Shown here one piece after another: positions 9,744 through 18,549 of a stretch of 64,000 nucleotides of DNA. The stretch's first letter is position 1; each line of letters opens with the position of its first letter. Location: contig BBDJ01000012.1 of NCBI GenBank assembly GCA_001312325.1, forward strand, positions 67,301-131,300. The letters are read 5' to 3'. The notes under the pieces are model-generated. The model had not been told where the DNA came from. It did no database searches and worked only from the letters and a program-made list of their open reading frames with translations. This stretch comes from Lysinibacillus pakistanensis (lineage in GTDB: Bacteria; Bacillota; Bacilli; Bacillales_A; Planococcaceae). The position numbers were made by a program, and so were the translations under genes.

Positions 9744-10796
9744 ATGAGTAATTTCTTTCGGAGCAATGGATTTAAACGTTTTATTATTCTAGTCGGAATC
9801 GCTATTGCACTCTATTTAATGCGTAGCATGATTAATCTTATTCTTCTTACCTTTATTATTACCTATTTGATGAATCAATTGGCTACCAAGACAACGGCAG
9901 GAGTTCGTAAGTATGTCCCGATGAATGAAAAAGCAGTAACTGTTACCCTTTATTTGTTATTAGTAGCAGGAATCGTTGCGGTAATCTACAAGTATTTACC
10001 AGTTGTTACCCAACAGATTACACAGCTTTTTGACCTTATCTCTAGCTTTAATTTGGATCCAGATGATAATGAAATTGCCAGATATTTGGCACCTACCTTT
10101 GAGAAGATTGAACTTGGTAAATATTTAGAGCAGGGTGTGGACATAACTCTTAAAAATATTACGAATATTGGTAAAATCATTTTACACATCTTTATTTCAT
10201 TGATTTTGAGCTTGTTTATTTTGCTTGAGAAAAAGAGAATTACTGAGTTTACGGCTAAATTCAAAGAAAGTAAAATTGGTCCTCTTTACGACGAACTAAA
10301 ATATTTTTCAAGAATTTTCATACGCTCTTTTGGTAAAGTGATTGAAGCACAATTTATTATTGCAGCAGTAAACTGTGTTTTATCAGTTATTGCTCTTTCT
10401 ATTATGGGCTTCCCACATTTAATTGCCTTAGGAATCATGCTCTTTATATTAGGATTAGTACCAGTCGCAGGGGTCATTATTTCCTTAATTCCACTTAGTA
10501 TTATTGCCTATAGTATTGGTGGTTTAATGTATATTGTCTATATCTTAGTAATAGTGATGGTGCTACATGCTATCGAGGCATACTTCTTAAATCCAAAGCT
10601 GATGTCTGCAAAGACAGATCTTCCTATTTTCTATACATTCATCGTCATTCTCTTCTCGGAGCATTTCCTTGGTGTATGGGGATTGATTATAGGTATTCCA
10701 TTATTCATGTTTCTACTTGATATTCTGGGAGTTACGTCCTCAGAGGATGAACTACAAAAGGCTACGACAGTGCATGAAAATAAACAAATCGAATAG
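9744..10796 (+). CDS. AI-2E family (PerM-like) membrane transporter
   Basis: An uninterrupted 350-residue polytopic protein with about eight membrane spans. The family hallmark near residue 240, G-L-V-P-V-A-G-V-I-I-S-L-I-P, and the following I-V-M-V-L-H-A-I-E and L-N-P-K-L-M segments are clear. The start is ATG 9744, after AAGGAGTG; upstream in-frame codons have no ribosome site and read a non-hydrophobic, implausible extension. The family includes the E. coli AI-2 exporter TqsA and sodium/proton antiporters, so the substrate is open. It is monocistronic and followed by a strong terminator. Confidence 0.88.
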   Translation: MSNFFRSNGFKRFIILVGIAIALYLMRSMINLILLTFIITYLMNQLATKTTAGVRKYVPMNEKAVTVTLYLLLVAGIVAVIYKYLPVVTQQITQLFDLISSFNLDPDDNEIARYLAPTFEKIELGKYLEQGVDITLKNITNIGKIILHIFISLILSLFILLEKKRITEFTAKFKESKIGPLYDELKYFSRIFIRSFGKVIEAQFIIAAVNCVLSVIALSIMGFPHLIALGIMLFILGLVPVAGVIISLIPLSIIAYSIGGLMYIVYILVIVMVLHAIEAYFLNPKLMSAKTDLPIFYTFIVILFSEHFLGVWGLIIGIPLFMFLLDILGVTSSEDELQKATTVHENKQIE

Positions 10797-10809
10797 AATT
10801 ATCTTTCAA

Positions 10810-10848
10810 AAAGGAATCAAAAGAGTTTAAATGATTCCTTTTAGTATT
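10810..10848 (+). terminator. intrinsic terminator
   Basis: Ten-base arms AAAGGAATCA (10810-10819) and TGATTCCTTT (10832-10841), followed by TAGTATTAT. The T-tract is short. Confidence 0.7.
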
Positions 10849-10879
10849 ATCCTATACTAAAAAAAATAAAGAAAATAAT

Positions 10880-10907
10880 ACTGATATGTGATATATTACA
10901 TATCAGT
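10880..10907 (+). promoter_or_regulatory. palindromic operator candidate for the GntR regulator
   Basis: Perfect 10-base inverted repeat ACTGATATGT / ACATATCAGT with an 8-base A/T spacer. It ends 26 bases before the GntR start, where autoregulation would be expected. Confidence 0.55.
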
Positions 10908-10933
10908 AGGTGAAGTTTTGGGAGGCATTGATG

Positions 10934-11604
10934 ATGGAACAATTTGATACTAAGAAAAAAACTTAAAACGGACGTTCGTTCGTGAGGAGGCATATACAAT
11001 TATAAGAGATTGGATTGTTGATGGAACTTTAAAGCCCAATCAACAATTGAGAGACAAGGAATTAGCAGAGCAATTAGGAGTTAGTCGAACACCGATTCGA
11101 GAAGCATTATTGCGCTTAGAGGATGAAGGGTTTGTACAAACAAAGCCCAATCGTTCAACAACAGTATCTCCTATTGATGCTACCGAAGTATTCCATCTCT
11201 ATTCTATTGGCTGGACGCTTGAACAATTAGCGATGAAACAGATATTTGAACATTTAGCAGATGATCATCTACAAAAGATGGAGACAATTAATCTTAAACT
11301 TAAAAAGGCAATTACTGAAGGAAATCAAATAGAAGCGGTGGAATATGATAATGAATTTCATGAAATTTTTATCGAGTTATCTCAAAATAAAGAATTAAAA
11401 CGAATACTTACTGGTGTCAGACAAAAGCTTAAGCGTGTTGAATTGTATTATTTTGATTTAGTAGAGGATGTTCATTTTTCCTATGAGGAACATTTACGTA
11501 TTATCGAAGCTATTAGACAAAAAGATTTATCTGTAGTACTTAATGAAATTGAACAAAACTGGAAATTAAGTTTTGCTAGAATTCAAAACCGTCTTATTGG
11601 TTAA
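10934..11604 (+). CDS. GntR family regulator (FCD/VanR-type), one frameshift as sequenced
   Basis: ATG 10931/10934 follows GGGAGGCATTG and opens M-E-Q-F-D-T-K-K-K, then meets TAA. Adding one A to the run 10955-10961 continues N-L-K-R-T-F-V-R-E-E-A-Y-T-I-I-R-D-W-I into the winged helix-turn-helix: L-R-D-K-E-L-A-E-Q-L-G-V-S-R-T-P-I-R-E-A. The C-terminal helical ligand domain (L-E-Q-L-A-M-K and E-Y-D-N-E-F-H-E-I-F) is the FCD type. Length is about 224 residues. The MFS gene begins 22 bases later, so the regulator and pump are probably one operon under the upstream palindrome. Confidence 0.88.
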
Positions 11605-11626
11605 TTCATAAAACGAGAGGTTTACA

Positions 11627-12842
11627 ATGAATAAAATACAAAGCTATATCAAGGAATATCATCCGGTTGTTCATGTATTAATTTTTGGTACGGTTTTAAT
11701 TACCCTAACAAGCTCTATGAGTATGCCCTTTTTAGCTATTTTCTTAAGTCAATCTGTAGGCTTAGATTTTGCGACCATTGGATTTATTATTGGTGTAGGT
11801 CCTTTAGCTGGAACATTTTGTGGGTTAATTGGGGGAGTACTTTCAGATTTTATTGGAAGAAAAAAAATTAATGCTTCTTTCTTTAATAGGGTTAAGTATA
11901 GCCTTTGTAGGTTTCATTACTACAACAAATTTTATGGGTTTACTTTTCTTTAGTATCCTTAGAGGAGTAGCTCAGGCTTTTTTTTGGCACTGTTTCTAAG
12001 GCACTAATGGCTGATTTAACACCAGATCATAAAAGATATAAAATGTTCGCTAATCGTTATTTAGCATTGAATATGGGTTTTTCTGTAGGTCCTATGCTTG
12101 GAGCTCTTTTAGGTATTGGCGGCAGTACGATAGCATTTGTATTAACTTCCGTTGTGTATATCATCTATGCGGTTGTTTTATTTTTTTTATGCTTAGAGCT
12201 ATTGATGATAATGAATCAGTATCTGATGAGAGCATTAATTTATCATTATTATGGAATACAATGCGTAAGGATACGCCATTACTATTATTTATTATTGGGG
12301 GAATGTTATTAACTACCGTGCATGGTCAAATGTCCGTGACACTTTCCCAACACCTACAAGCAAATATTATAGATGGAGTAAAATTATTTGCAGCATTGAT
12401 AAGTATTAATGGTTTCACTGTACTAATACTTCAAATTCCAGTAACGAGATGGTCAGAGCGATTTACATTTACAAAAAGAATCTTATTGGGATGTATTTTA
12501 TTTGCTATCGGTGAAACTGGGTTTGCCTTTTCAACTAATTGGATACCCTTCATTATTTCGATGCTTATATTTACTTTAGGTGAAATACTTGTTATTCCTG
12601 CTGAATATGCTCAAGTGGATGAAATTACACCATCACATTTACGTGGAACTTACTATGGCGCTCAAAGCTTAGGAGAGTTTGGAAATTTTCTGGGTCCTTG
12701 GTTTGGAGGCATCTTGCTGTCAGTGTATGGAGGAACAACAATGTTTTTATTTATGGCCTTCATATCCCTCTTAGGTAGCTATTTCTTTTATTTAGGGAAA
12801 AGGAATTATACAAGAAATTCATTAACAAGTGGAGTATTTTGA
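11627..12842 (+). CDS. MFS drug-efflux-type transporter, three frameshifts as sequenced
   Basis: Corrected length is about 404 residues with 12 spans. Span 1-3 includes F-I-I-G-V-G-P-L-A-G and the motif-A-like G-G-V-L-S-D-F-I-G-R-K-K. Later segments are M-A-D-L-T-P-D-H-K-R and, in the second half, F-T-L-G-E-I-L-V-I-P-A-E-Y and T-Y-Y-G-A-Q-S-L-G-E-F-G. These resemble the MdtG/YttB-type drug:H+ antiporters. Breaks occur at the A-run 11861-11868, a T-run near 11978-11985 and the T-run 12180-12188. ATG 11627 follows GAGAGG. Coupling to the FCD-GntR gene suggests induction by a small organic compound. Confidence 0.83.
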
Positions 12843-12977
12843 TTCGATAGAATTGCGGACAACCAACATGATTATATTCTATTTCAATAGCACAATCAAA
12901 GTTTGAACATACATTAATGTCATAATAGAAGTAATTAGAGGGCTATTGGATATATAGAATAATGAATAGTAATAAAA

Positions 12978-13010
12978 ATGGAGCTTCTTTTTAGGGGCTC
13001 CTTTTATATT
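12978..13010 (+). terminator. terminator after MFS gene
   Basis: Arms GGAGC (12980-12984) and GCTCC (12997-13001) around a T-rich loop, followed by TTTTATATTT. Confidence 0.6.
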
Positions 13011-13073
13011 TCATCTATAACTATAGTATTATTACACTAGATTATGTAAAATTATCCAAGAGGGGGTGTTATA

Positions 13074-13277
13074 GTGAAAAAAAGTAATTTTAACTTTATT
13101 AACAGCAACATTAGTATTTTCGTTCACATCATTAAATACTGAGGTAGAAGCAAAAGAGACATTTAAAAGCTGTAAAGAATTAAACAAAAAAATACCCTAA
13201 AGGTGTAAAAAAAGGGTCATTCAGCATATTCAGCAAATCTTGATAGAGATAAAGATGGCTGGGCTTGTGAAAAATAA
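13074..13277 (+). CDS. small secreted Excalibur-domain protein, three frameshifts as sequenced
   Basis: As written this locus reads only short fragments, but deleting one A from each of the runs at 13077-13083, about 13185-13191 and 13216-13222 gives a clean 67-residue protein. It has a signal peptide (T-L-L-T-A-T-L-V-F-S-F-T-S) and an Excalibur calcium-binding domain: F-K-S-C-K-E-L-N-K-K-Y-P, H-S-A-Y and L-D-R-D-K-D-G-W-A-C-E. The conserved Asp ladder D-x-D-x-D-G and both Cys are present. GTG 13074 follows AGGGGGTG. The family is found in secreted nucleases and surface proteins; standing alone its role is unknown. Confidence 0.85.
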
Positions 13278-13284
13278 TCAATAT

Positions 13285-13322
13285 AAACCCCTTTCGTTGC
13301 AAAATACGAAAGGGGTTTTTTC
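13285..13322. terminator. bidirectional intrinsic terminator
   Basis: Perfect 13-base stem AAACCCCTTTCGT / ACGAAAGGGGTTT with an 8-base loop; T-run on the plus strand, A-rich flank on the other side. It separates the Excalibur gene from the convergent MATE gene. Confidence 0.9.
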
Positions 13323-13330
13323 CATGTAAT

Positions 13331-14663
13331 TTAAATTAAAATTGTATGTGATTTTCTTTTCATAAATATAAAAATTAGCAGCGCAGTGATCCCCTCAGCA
13401 ACAGGGAAGGTCCACCAAATAGCTTGAGGGCCAAGAATCTTAGGCAACAGCACAAGTATAGGTATGAATAATATAATACTTCTTAATAACATAATAGATG
13501 TGGCAAGCCGAATTTTTTCAATCGACTGGAAGAATTCTGCATACACCATATTAATGCCAAGAAATACATAACCGATAGCAAAATGAACGAAGCCCTGTGA
13601 AGCCAAATTACGAATTTCAAATGTACTATCTCCGAACAGTGCCATTAACTGTGATGGGAATAACATGGCGATAATAGCAGTTGTTAATCCAAAAATAAGT
13701 GCTGTGGCAGTGCCAATTTTCAGAAGTGCCGTTAATCTTGTTACTAATCTTGCACCATGATGATAGCTAACTAGTGCTGAAGCGCCATTCCAATACCAAG
13801 AAAAACTGTTAGCAGTACCGTATGGATATAGTTTACCATTGCGTAGGCAGTGACTCCATTAGAACCTAAATAATGTAAGAATGTCACGTTATAAAGAATG
13901 ACGATTACTGCCACGGATGCTTCAACAATAAAGCTTGGTAACCCGATTGAAAATATTTTCTTTAAATCAGAGATGCTGAAAAAAATTACGTACAAATCTT
14001 AATTCGGATTGCTTTCTGAAGAAATGTAGGCAGAGTACTGACATACCGATAATTGTGGAGAGTGCTGTAGCTAATGCACAGCCAGTTACGCCGTAATTGA
14101 ATACGAAAATAAAGATATAGTTTAAGATTATATTTAAAACAGATGTAGTGATTAAACCTATCATTGCAAGCTTTGGATTGCCGTCATTACGAATAAAAAT
14201 GCTTAGTAAATTTTCAATTGTATAAAACACACCAAAGATTAAAATAACGTGTAGGTACTCTTGAACATAAGGGTAGGTAGCATCACTGGCTCCAAATATA
14301 TAGGAGATCTCTTTTAGATTCAATAAAAGGAATAGAATCAGTGTCAGAACGACAACAATCATTACTGTGAATGCTAATGTAAAGATTTGATGTGCTCGTT
14401 TTTTTATTGCCCTCTCCAAGAGAAATAGAATATAGTGTAGCGCCACCCATTCCAATCCAAAGAGAGATGGAAAGGAGAATAGAAAATATGGGAACAGCGA
14501 TATTTACACCTGCTAAAGCTGTTGGTCCAACACCATGGCTCACAAAAATGCCATCAACTAAAATATTTACTGACATTAATAGCATACCGACCATAGCTGG
14601 GAATAGGTATGATAAAAACAAAGGCTTTAGAGGTGTTGTTTCGATTGGATTAATGGTTGTCAT
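13331..14663 (-). CDS. MATE family multidrug efflux transporter, three frameshifts as sequenced
   Basis: Four open segments make about 444 residues with 12 spans. Typical MATE features are G-M-L-L-M-S-V-N-I-L-V-D-G-I-F-V in span 1, G-V-G-P-T-A-L-A-G-V-N and I-P-I-F-S-I-L analogues in span 2, and in the second half V-T-A-Y-A-M-V-N-Y-I followed by Q-P-L-V-S-Y-H-H-G-A. Breaks are at the T-run near 14400-14405, the A-run 13979-13985 and near 13772, where CC reads as C. It most resembles the MepA branch. ATG 14663 is eight bases after GGAGGTGC. It overlaps the end of the BltD-like gene by 14 bases, so the two are translationally coupled. Confidence 0.87.
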
Positions 14664-15120
14664 GGTCATGCACCTCCTTGACCATTACCTTTTCCCCTTT
14701 ATCATCCAACTCTCCGTTAAAAATAAATCCAAATTTTTTTATATAGCTGAATGGCCGCAAGATTGTCGTCATAAACGCTTAAATAAATGTTTTGGCAGCC
14801 GTATGTAGCTACCAGATGATTAATAAGCTTCTGTAAAAAAAATATTTCCCCAATCCTTTGTGCTGATATCGTTCATCAATAAAGTAGCGATCTAACCAAA
14901 CGCGTTCAGAATTGTCCACATGAGGGAACATACCATACATAGCAAAGCCGACTGCCGTATTCCCTCTGTACAAGCCAACAGGTATAAATCGTTTATCGAT
15001 TTCAGCTTCTGCTAAGCATTGATCCGTGCTTTCAATAAAATTTTGCTGATTATCCGCGATGCGTAACGTTAAAATTTCCTCTTTGTTTAAAGCTGTGATG
15101 TCACGTATTTCCGTGAACAT
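14650..15120 (-). CDS. GNAT acetyltransferase, BltD-like spermine/spermidine N-acetyltransferase, two frameshifts
   Basis: The intact N-terminal part has Q-Q-N-F-I-E-S-T-D-Q-C-L, V-G-F-A-M-Y-G-M-F-P and R-V-W-L-D-R-Y-F-I-D-E, then the acetyl-CoA loop Y-Q-H-K-G-L-G-K. Removing one base at the T-run 14836-14843 and one at 14734-14740 gives I-N-H-L, Y-L-S-V-Y-D-D-N, L-Y-K-K-F-G-F and N-G-E-L-D-D-K-G-E-K-V-M-V-K-E. This pattern matches B. subtilis BltD, as I recall it, almost domain for domain. About 157 residues, ending at TAA 14652-14650. BltD acetylates polyamines and is cotranscribed with the Blt pump; here a MATE pump takes that position and a MerR regulator is divergent. Confidence 0.82.
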
Positions 15121-15167
15121 AATGTCAAAACCTTTCTAATTTTAATGTGAATAGCTACAATCTAATG

Positions 15168-15184
15168 TATATAGTTACTATATA
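15168..15184. promoter_or_regulatory. MerR-type dyad in the divergent promoter region
   Basis: TATATAG-TTA-CTATATA, 7-base arms with 3-base centre, between the MerR gene and the acetyltransferase/MATE operon. Similar dyads are the BmrR/BltR operator form. Confidence 0.5.
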
Positions 15185-15206
15185 GTCAAGGGGAGAAACT
15201 TAAAAA

Positions 15207-16037
15207 ATGTTTAATAAAATGTAAAATATTTTACAACTGGTGAATTCGCTAAAATATGTAAGGTTAATAAACAAACACTTATTTATTACGATCAAATTGG
15301 CTTATTATCACCTATCATGAAGGATAATAAGGATTACCGTTATTATTCCATTGCTCAATATGAATTTTTTAGTGTTATTGAGCTGTTAAAGGCGGTAGGT
15401 ATGTCTTTAAAGGAAATTCAAAAATATATGGCTGAAAAATCACCTGAAAATTTTCTAGACTTAATGCATCAGCAAAAGGAGATTGTCACAAAAAAAGCGT
15501 AGAGAGTTGGAGATGATTGAAGGCATTATCGATGTCAAAATTGATTTAACACAGGAGGCTCTACATCTTGATTTTGATAGCATTACGATCGAGCATTTAC
15601 CAGAGGCAACATTGTATTTAAGTCGAAATATTGAGGATTCAACGGAGGAGCAATTTGTTAAGGCTGTCTCCGATTTTATTGATGAGTTGGATCGTTCTCA
15701 ACTAGACACAGGTTACCCAATTGGGGGATTACAAGGAGGGAGCAGGTGTTAGCGGGTAACTATGATAATTATAGTTACTTGTATATTGAGCAGCCACATC
15801 CACAGGAGGGTCATCCTTATTTCGAAGCGATTGAAGGGGATTTTATTGTGGGATATCATGTTGGGACATCCGCGACACTTGGAGAATCCTACAAGAGATT
15901 ATTTAAGGTCATGAGCGAAAAGGGCTTTGAACTGGGGCAATACGTTTATGAGGAATATATTTATGATGCAGTTATTAAAAATCGAGAAGAGGAATACGTA
16001 ACAAAAATTATGGTGGAAATAAAAAAAAGGCTGTTGA
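15207..16037 (+). CDS. MerR family regulator with GyrI-like effector domain (BmrR/BltR type), several frameshifts
   Basis: From ATG 15207 (after AAGGGGAG) one extra T at 15222 is needed to reach Y-F-T-T-G-E-F-A-K-I-C-K-V-N-K-Q-T-L-I-Y-Y-D, the MerR helix-turn-helix, with the wing Y-R-Y-Y-S. A coiled linker follows, then a GyrI-like drug-binding domain (L-A-G-N-Y-D-N-Y, G-H-P-Y-F-E-A-I-E-G, Y-V-Y-E-E-Y-I-Y-D). Other breaks are the A-run 15486-15492, about 15733 (one base missing) and the A-run 16019-16028. The last correction gives stop TGA 16035-16037, inside the terminator stem. Length is about 277 residues. It probably activates the divergent acetyltransferase/MATE operon in response to a lipophilic cation or polyamine. 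Confidence 0.82.
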
Positions 16038-16060
16038 TGCATCTCTGCCTATCAACAGCC
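16021..16060 (-). terminator. intrinsic terminator (minus strand) overlapping the MerR stop codon
   Basis: Perfect arms GGCTGTTGAT (16029-16038) and ATCAACAGCC (16051-16060). On the minus strand the stem is followed by eight T residues, so it ends the hydrolase transcript. Confidence 0.85.
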
Positions 16061-16087
16061 AAAATTATACAAGATTCTTTATATGCT

Positions 16088-17500
16088 TTAGTGTAAAGTT
16101 AAGTTTATTTCCGGATGTGCCTTCTGTATTTCATTTAATTTATTTTCATGGATTCCTTTTAAATTTTTATCAAAAAAAACCAAGTGATAATTCATTAATT
16201 AATTTATAAATTGCATTTACATCAGCTCCGGATTCATTAATAATCGGCGAAACGGCTGCTAAATCTGTAAAACTTCCGTGATTTGTTTTCGGAATAATAG
16301 CTGTATAGACACCAGGTTTTTCAATTGTTTTATTTCTTAGATAAGATTCTACAAACAATTCATCACGATTACCAGGTTGCTGGCTATATGCTCCTTCATA
16401 AAGTTAATGGATGCCTCAGCGTTCATCAGCATAAAGGGCTTTGCAGGTCCATTTGCAGGCATTGAATCGCCATATAATCCACCATCCATATCAATTGCTG
16501 CTTTAATACGACTATCCTTTACTAGCATTTGAGTAGAAGTAGCACCGCCAAAAGAGTGACCCAACATACCAATGCTGTCAAAGTCAATTAGTGAGGCTAT
16601 TGTATGGAAATTTTTATCAAAATCAGCTTTGATAACCTCATCTAAAACAAATGATGCATCCTGCTCCCAAAGTTTGATGCGATTATTCAAGAATGTAATT
16701 GTGTTTTCAATTGGTGTAAAATCAACTCGATCGCCATCAGGGAATATGGTTGTTGTCGCGTCACCTGTAAAATTTAGAGCAACAACAATATAGCCATGAC
16801 TCACTAATTCCTCTAGCTGAAAGGTATTTTGGCGACTATATAAACTCATGCCATGTGCAAATAATAGAAGTGGGAATTTTTCTTTGGACTTTATAGGTGT
16901 CGCATCCTGATAAGAGTGGGTTTTCGTCAATCCTAAATGTGTTGTAGCAATATAGGGAAATCCCTGTGTCGCTGCCAATTGCTCTGTTAACGCATCTATA
17001 TGTTCAAAGTAGGGAGAAGGCTGTCCTGTCCCTTTTTCACCAGGATAATATACCTGAATCATTAATTCGCGATTCACCTGATGATTAGGCACGACAAATT
17101 CCTTGCGATTCTTATCGATAAGGTGAAATGTCTGAGTTCCTATTGTATATTCTCCGGTTGGTTCTGGAAAAGACATGATTGGAAACAACTTTGGTAATGT
17201 GAACATTGCAAAAGTGGCTACAGCAACACCTAAAATTTTAATTATTTTCATGCTTAATTTCTTTGAAACAATTGTACTTTTTGGCTTCACAAAAACCTGT
17301 AGTGTTAATAACAGCAAAACAATATAAGCAGGGATCATACGCCAGTTAGCACCAATGGTCATAATTGTTCCAAATAACAAACTATAATTGGCTGCTATCA
17401 CAAATAGATTTATTCTAGTTACCCCACGTTGTCTAAAAGTCAGTGAGATGCTCGATAGTAATAAAATAATTGTAAATAGTACTTCTAAGGTTTTCATCAT
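16088..17500 (-). CDS. membrane-anchored alpha/beta hydrolase, platelet-activating-factor acetylhydrolase-like, two frameshifts
   Basis: About 470 residues after correction. Three to four N-terminal membrane helices (residues 1-115) precede a catalytic domain. It has L-L-L-F-A-H-G-M-S for the oxyanion region, the nucleophile G-H-S-F-G-G-A, an Asp in A-I-D-M-D-G-G and His in T-N-H-G-S-F. Breaks are near 16396 (one A short, restoring N-F-M-K-G-A-Y-S-Q-Q-P-G) and the T-run 16173-16180, after which D-K-N-L-K-G leads to TAA 16090-16088. AAAGGAG precedes ATG 17500. Two dyads upstream match one before the divergent-direction TetR gene, so it is probably TetR-controlled. The substrate could be an oxidised phospholipid or another ester. 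Confidence 0.8.
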
Positions 17501-17512
17501 TTATCTCCTTTA

Positions 17513-17577
17513 ACATACATACGAATGTATGTATTTAGTTAAAAATGTTTCAATCATATATACATACGAATGAATGT
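17513..17577. promoter_or_regulatory. TetR operators upstream of the hydrolase gene
   Basis: Perfect dyad ACATACAT-ACGA-ATGTATGT at 17513-17532 and an imperfect copy ATACATACGAATGAATGTA at 17560-17577. Both share the core ACAT(A/T)CGAATG with the perfect palindrome ahead of the TetR gene (18275-18290). Confidence 0.6.
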
Positions 17578-17613
17578 AAAAGATTAAAATAATAAACTAC
17601 ATAAAGTAGTCTA

Positions 17614-18257
17614 CTATTCCTGAACTTTATCAAATAATGCTAAAAAAACATCTTTCAAATCATCGTTCATAAGTGGCATACCGATTCCTTTGAACATCAA
17701 ACTTATATGTTCAATTTTTTTGAATAAATTCAGCTCGGCTTACACGAAATATTTCAGGATTCATCCAAATATCAAAAAGCATTGTAAAGGTTTCAGCTGC
17801 TTGCTTGGGAAAAGCAACTTGCAGTGAGCCGTCTCGATTGCCCTCATCAATAATTTTTTTGAATACCTGGTGCAACAACTTGTACGCCTTCTGTGATGCG
17901 ACTATAAACAAATTCAGCAGAATTCATTTTAAAAGGAATTGTGGATAAATCTTCTTCCTTTACGCTTTGAGAAATTGAATAGGAAATGCCTTGTCTTAAA
18001 CGTTCTAAAGCATTTAAGTTTTTTAAATCTGATATGTCGTTAAAATAATTATTTGCTGTTAGCATTTCCTTTGTGATGGCATCAATAACATCAGCACGGG
18101 TTTTAAAATGATGATAGAAGGCTCCTCTAGTAATATCCCCCACATCATCTACAATCTCTTGAATCGTTACATTATCCCAACCGTTTACAGTAAATAATTT
18201 AACAGCTGATTCAATTATTCTTTTTCTCGTAACTTCTGGATATTTATTTCTGGCCAT
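17614..18257 (-). CDS. TetR family transcriptional regulator, two frameshifts as sequenced
   Basis: The N-terminal domain is clear: T-R-K-R-I-I-E-S-A-V-K-L-F-T-V-N-G-W, T-I-Q-E-I-V-D-D-V-G and T-R-G-A-F-Y-H-H-F-K-T-R-A-D-V. Removing one A at 17856-17862 joins P-G-I-Q-K to I-I-D-E-G-N-R-D-G-S, and one at 17716-17722 gives a tail ending V-F-L-A-L-F-D-K-V-Q-E before TAG 17616-17614. Length is about 214 residues. Y-H-H-F-K and the C-terminal pattern resemble QacR/LmrA-like repressors. The same dyad type is found upstream of this gene and of the next gene downstream, arguing for autoregulation and control of the hydrolase. Confidence 0.87.
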
Positions 18258-18274
18258 AAAATATCTCCTTATAG

Positions 18275-18290
18275 ATACATTCGAATGTAT
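18275..18290. promoter_or_regulatory. TetR autoregulatory operator
   Basis: Perfect 16-base palindrome ATACATTCGAATGTAT, 18 bases before the TetR start. The gap 18291-18549 shows nothing else convincing. Confidence 0.6.
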
Positions 18291-18549
18291 TTATAATACT
18301 AGATGCAGTTCTCTAAATTGTCAACAATAGACTATTTGTGAGAATCACTGAAGAAAATTAGAAAAGAACTAGTAGAGGTAAGCCATTTAGCATATATTTT
18401 GAGTTTGAATGGAGGTAAGATCCGCGTGTTTTTAGGTAAATTAAAGTCTACTCCTAATAAGTAAATGGGCTTCTGACGATACATTTAATGGAGAAAAAAA
18501 TGTAGCACACTTTAGCCGAAAGTACTTTTCTTTACATGGAGGAATAGTC

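Noticed and set aside
18426..18470. Short frame M-F-L-G-K-L-K-S-T-P-N-K after GGAGGTAAG
   Set aside because: Thirteen codons only, with no conservation evidence; too little to call.
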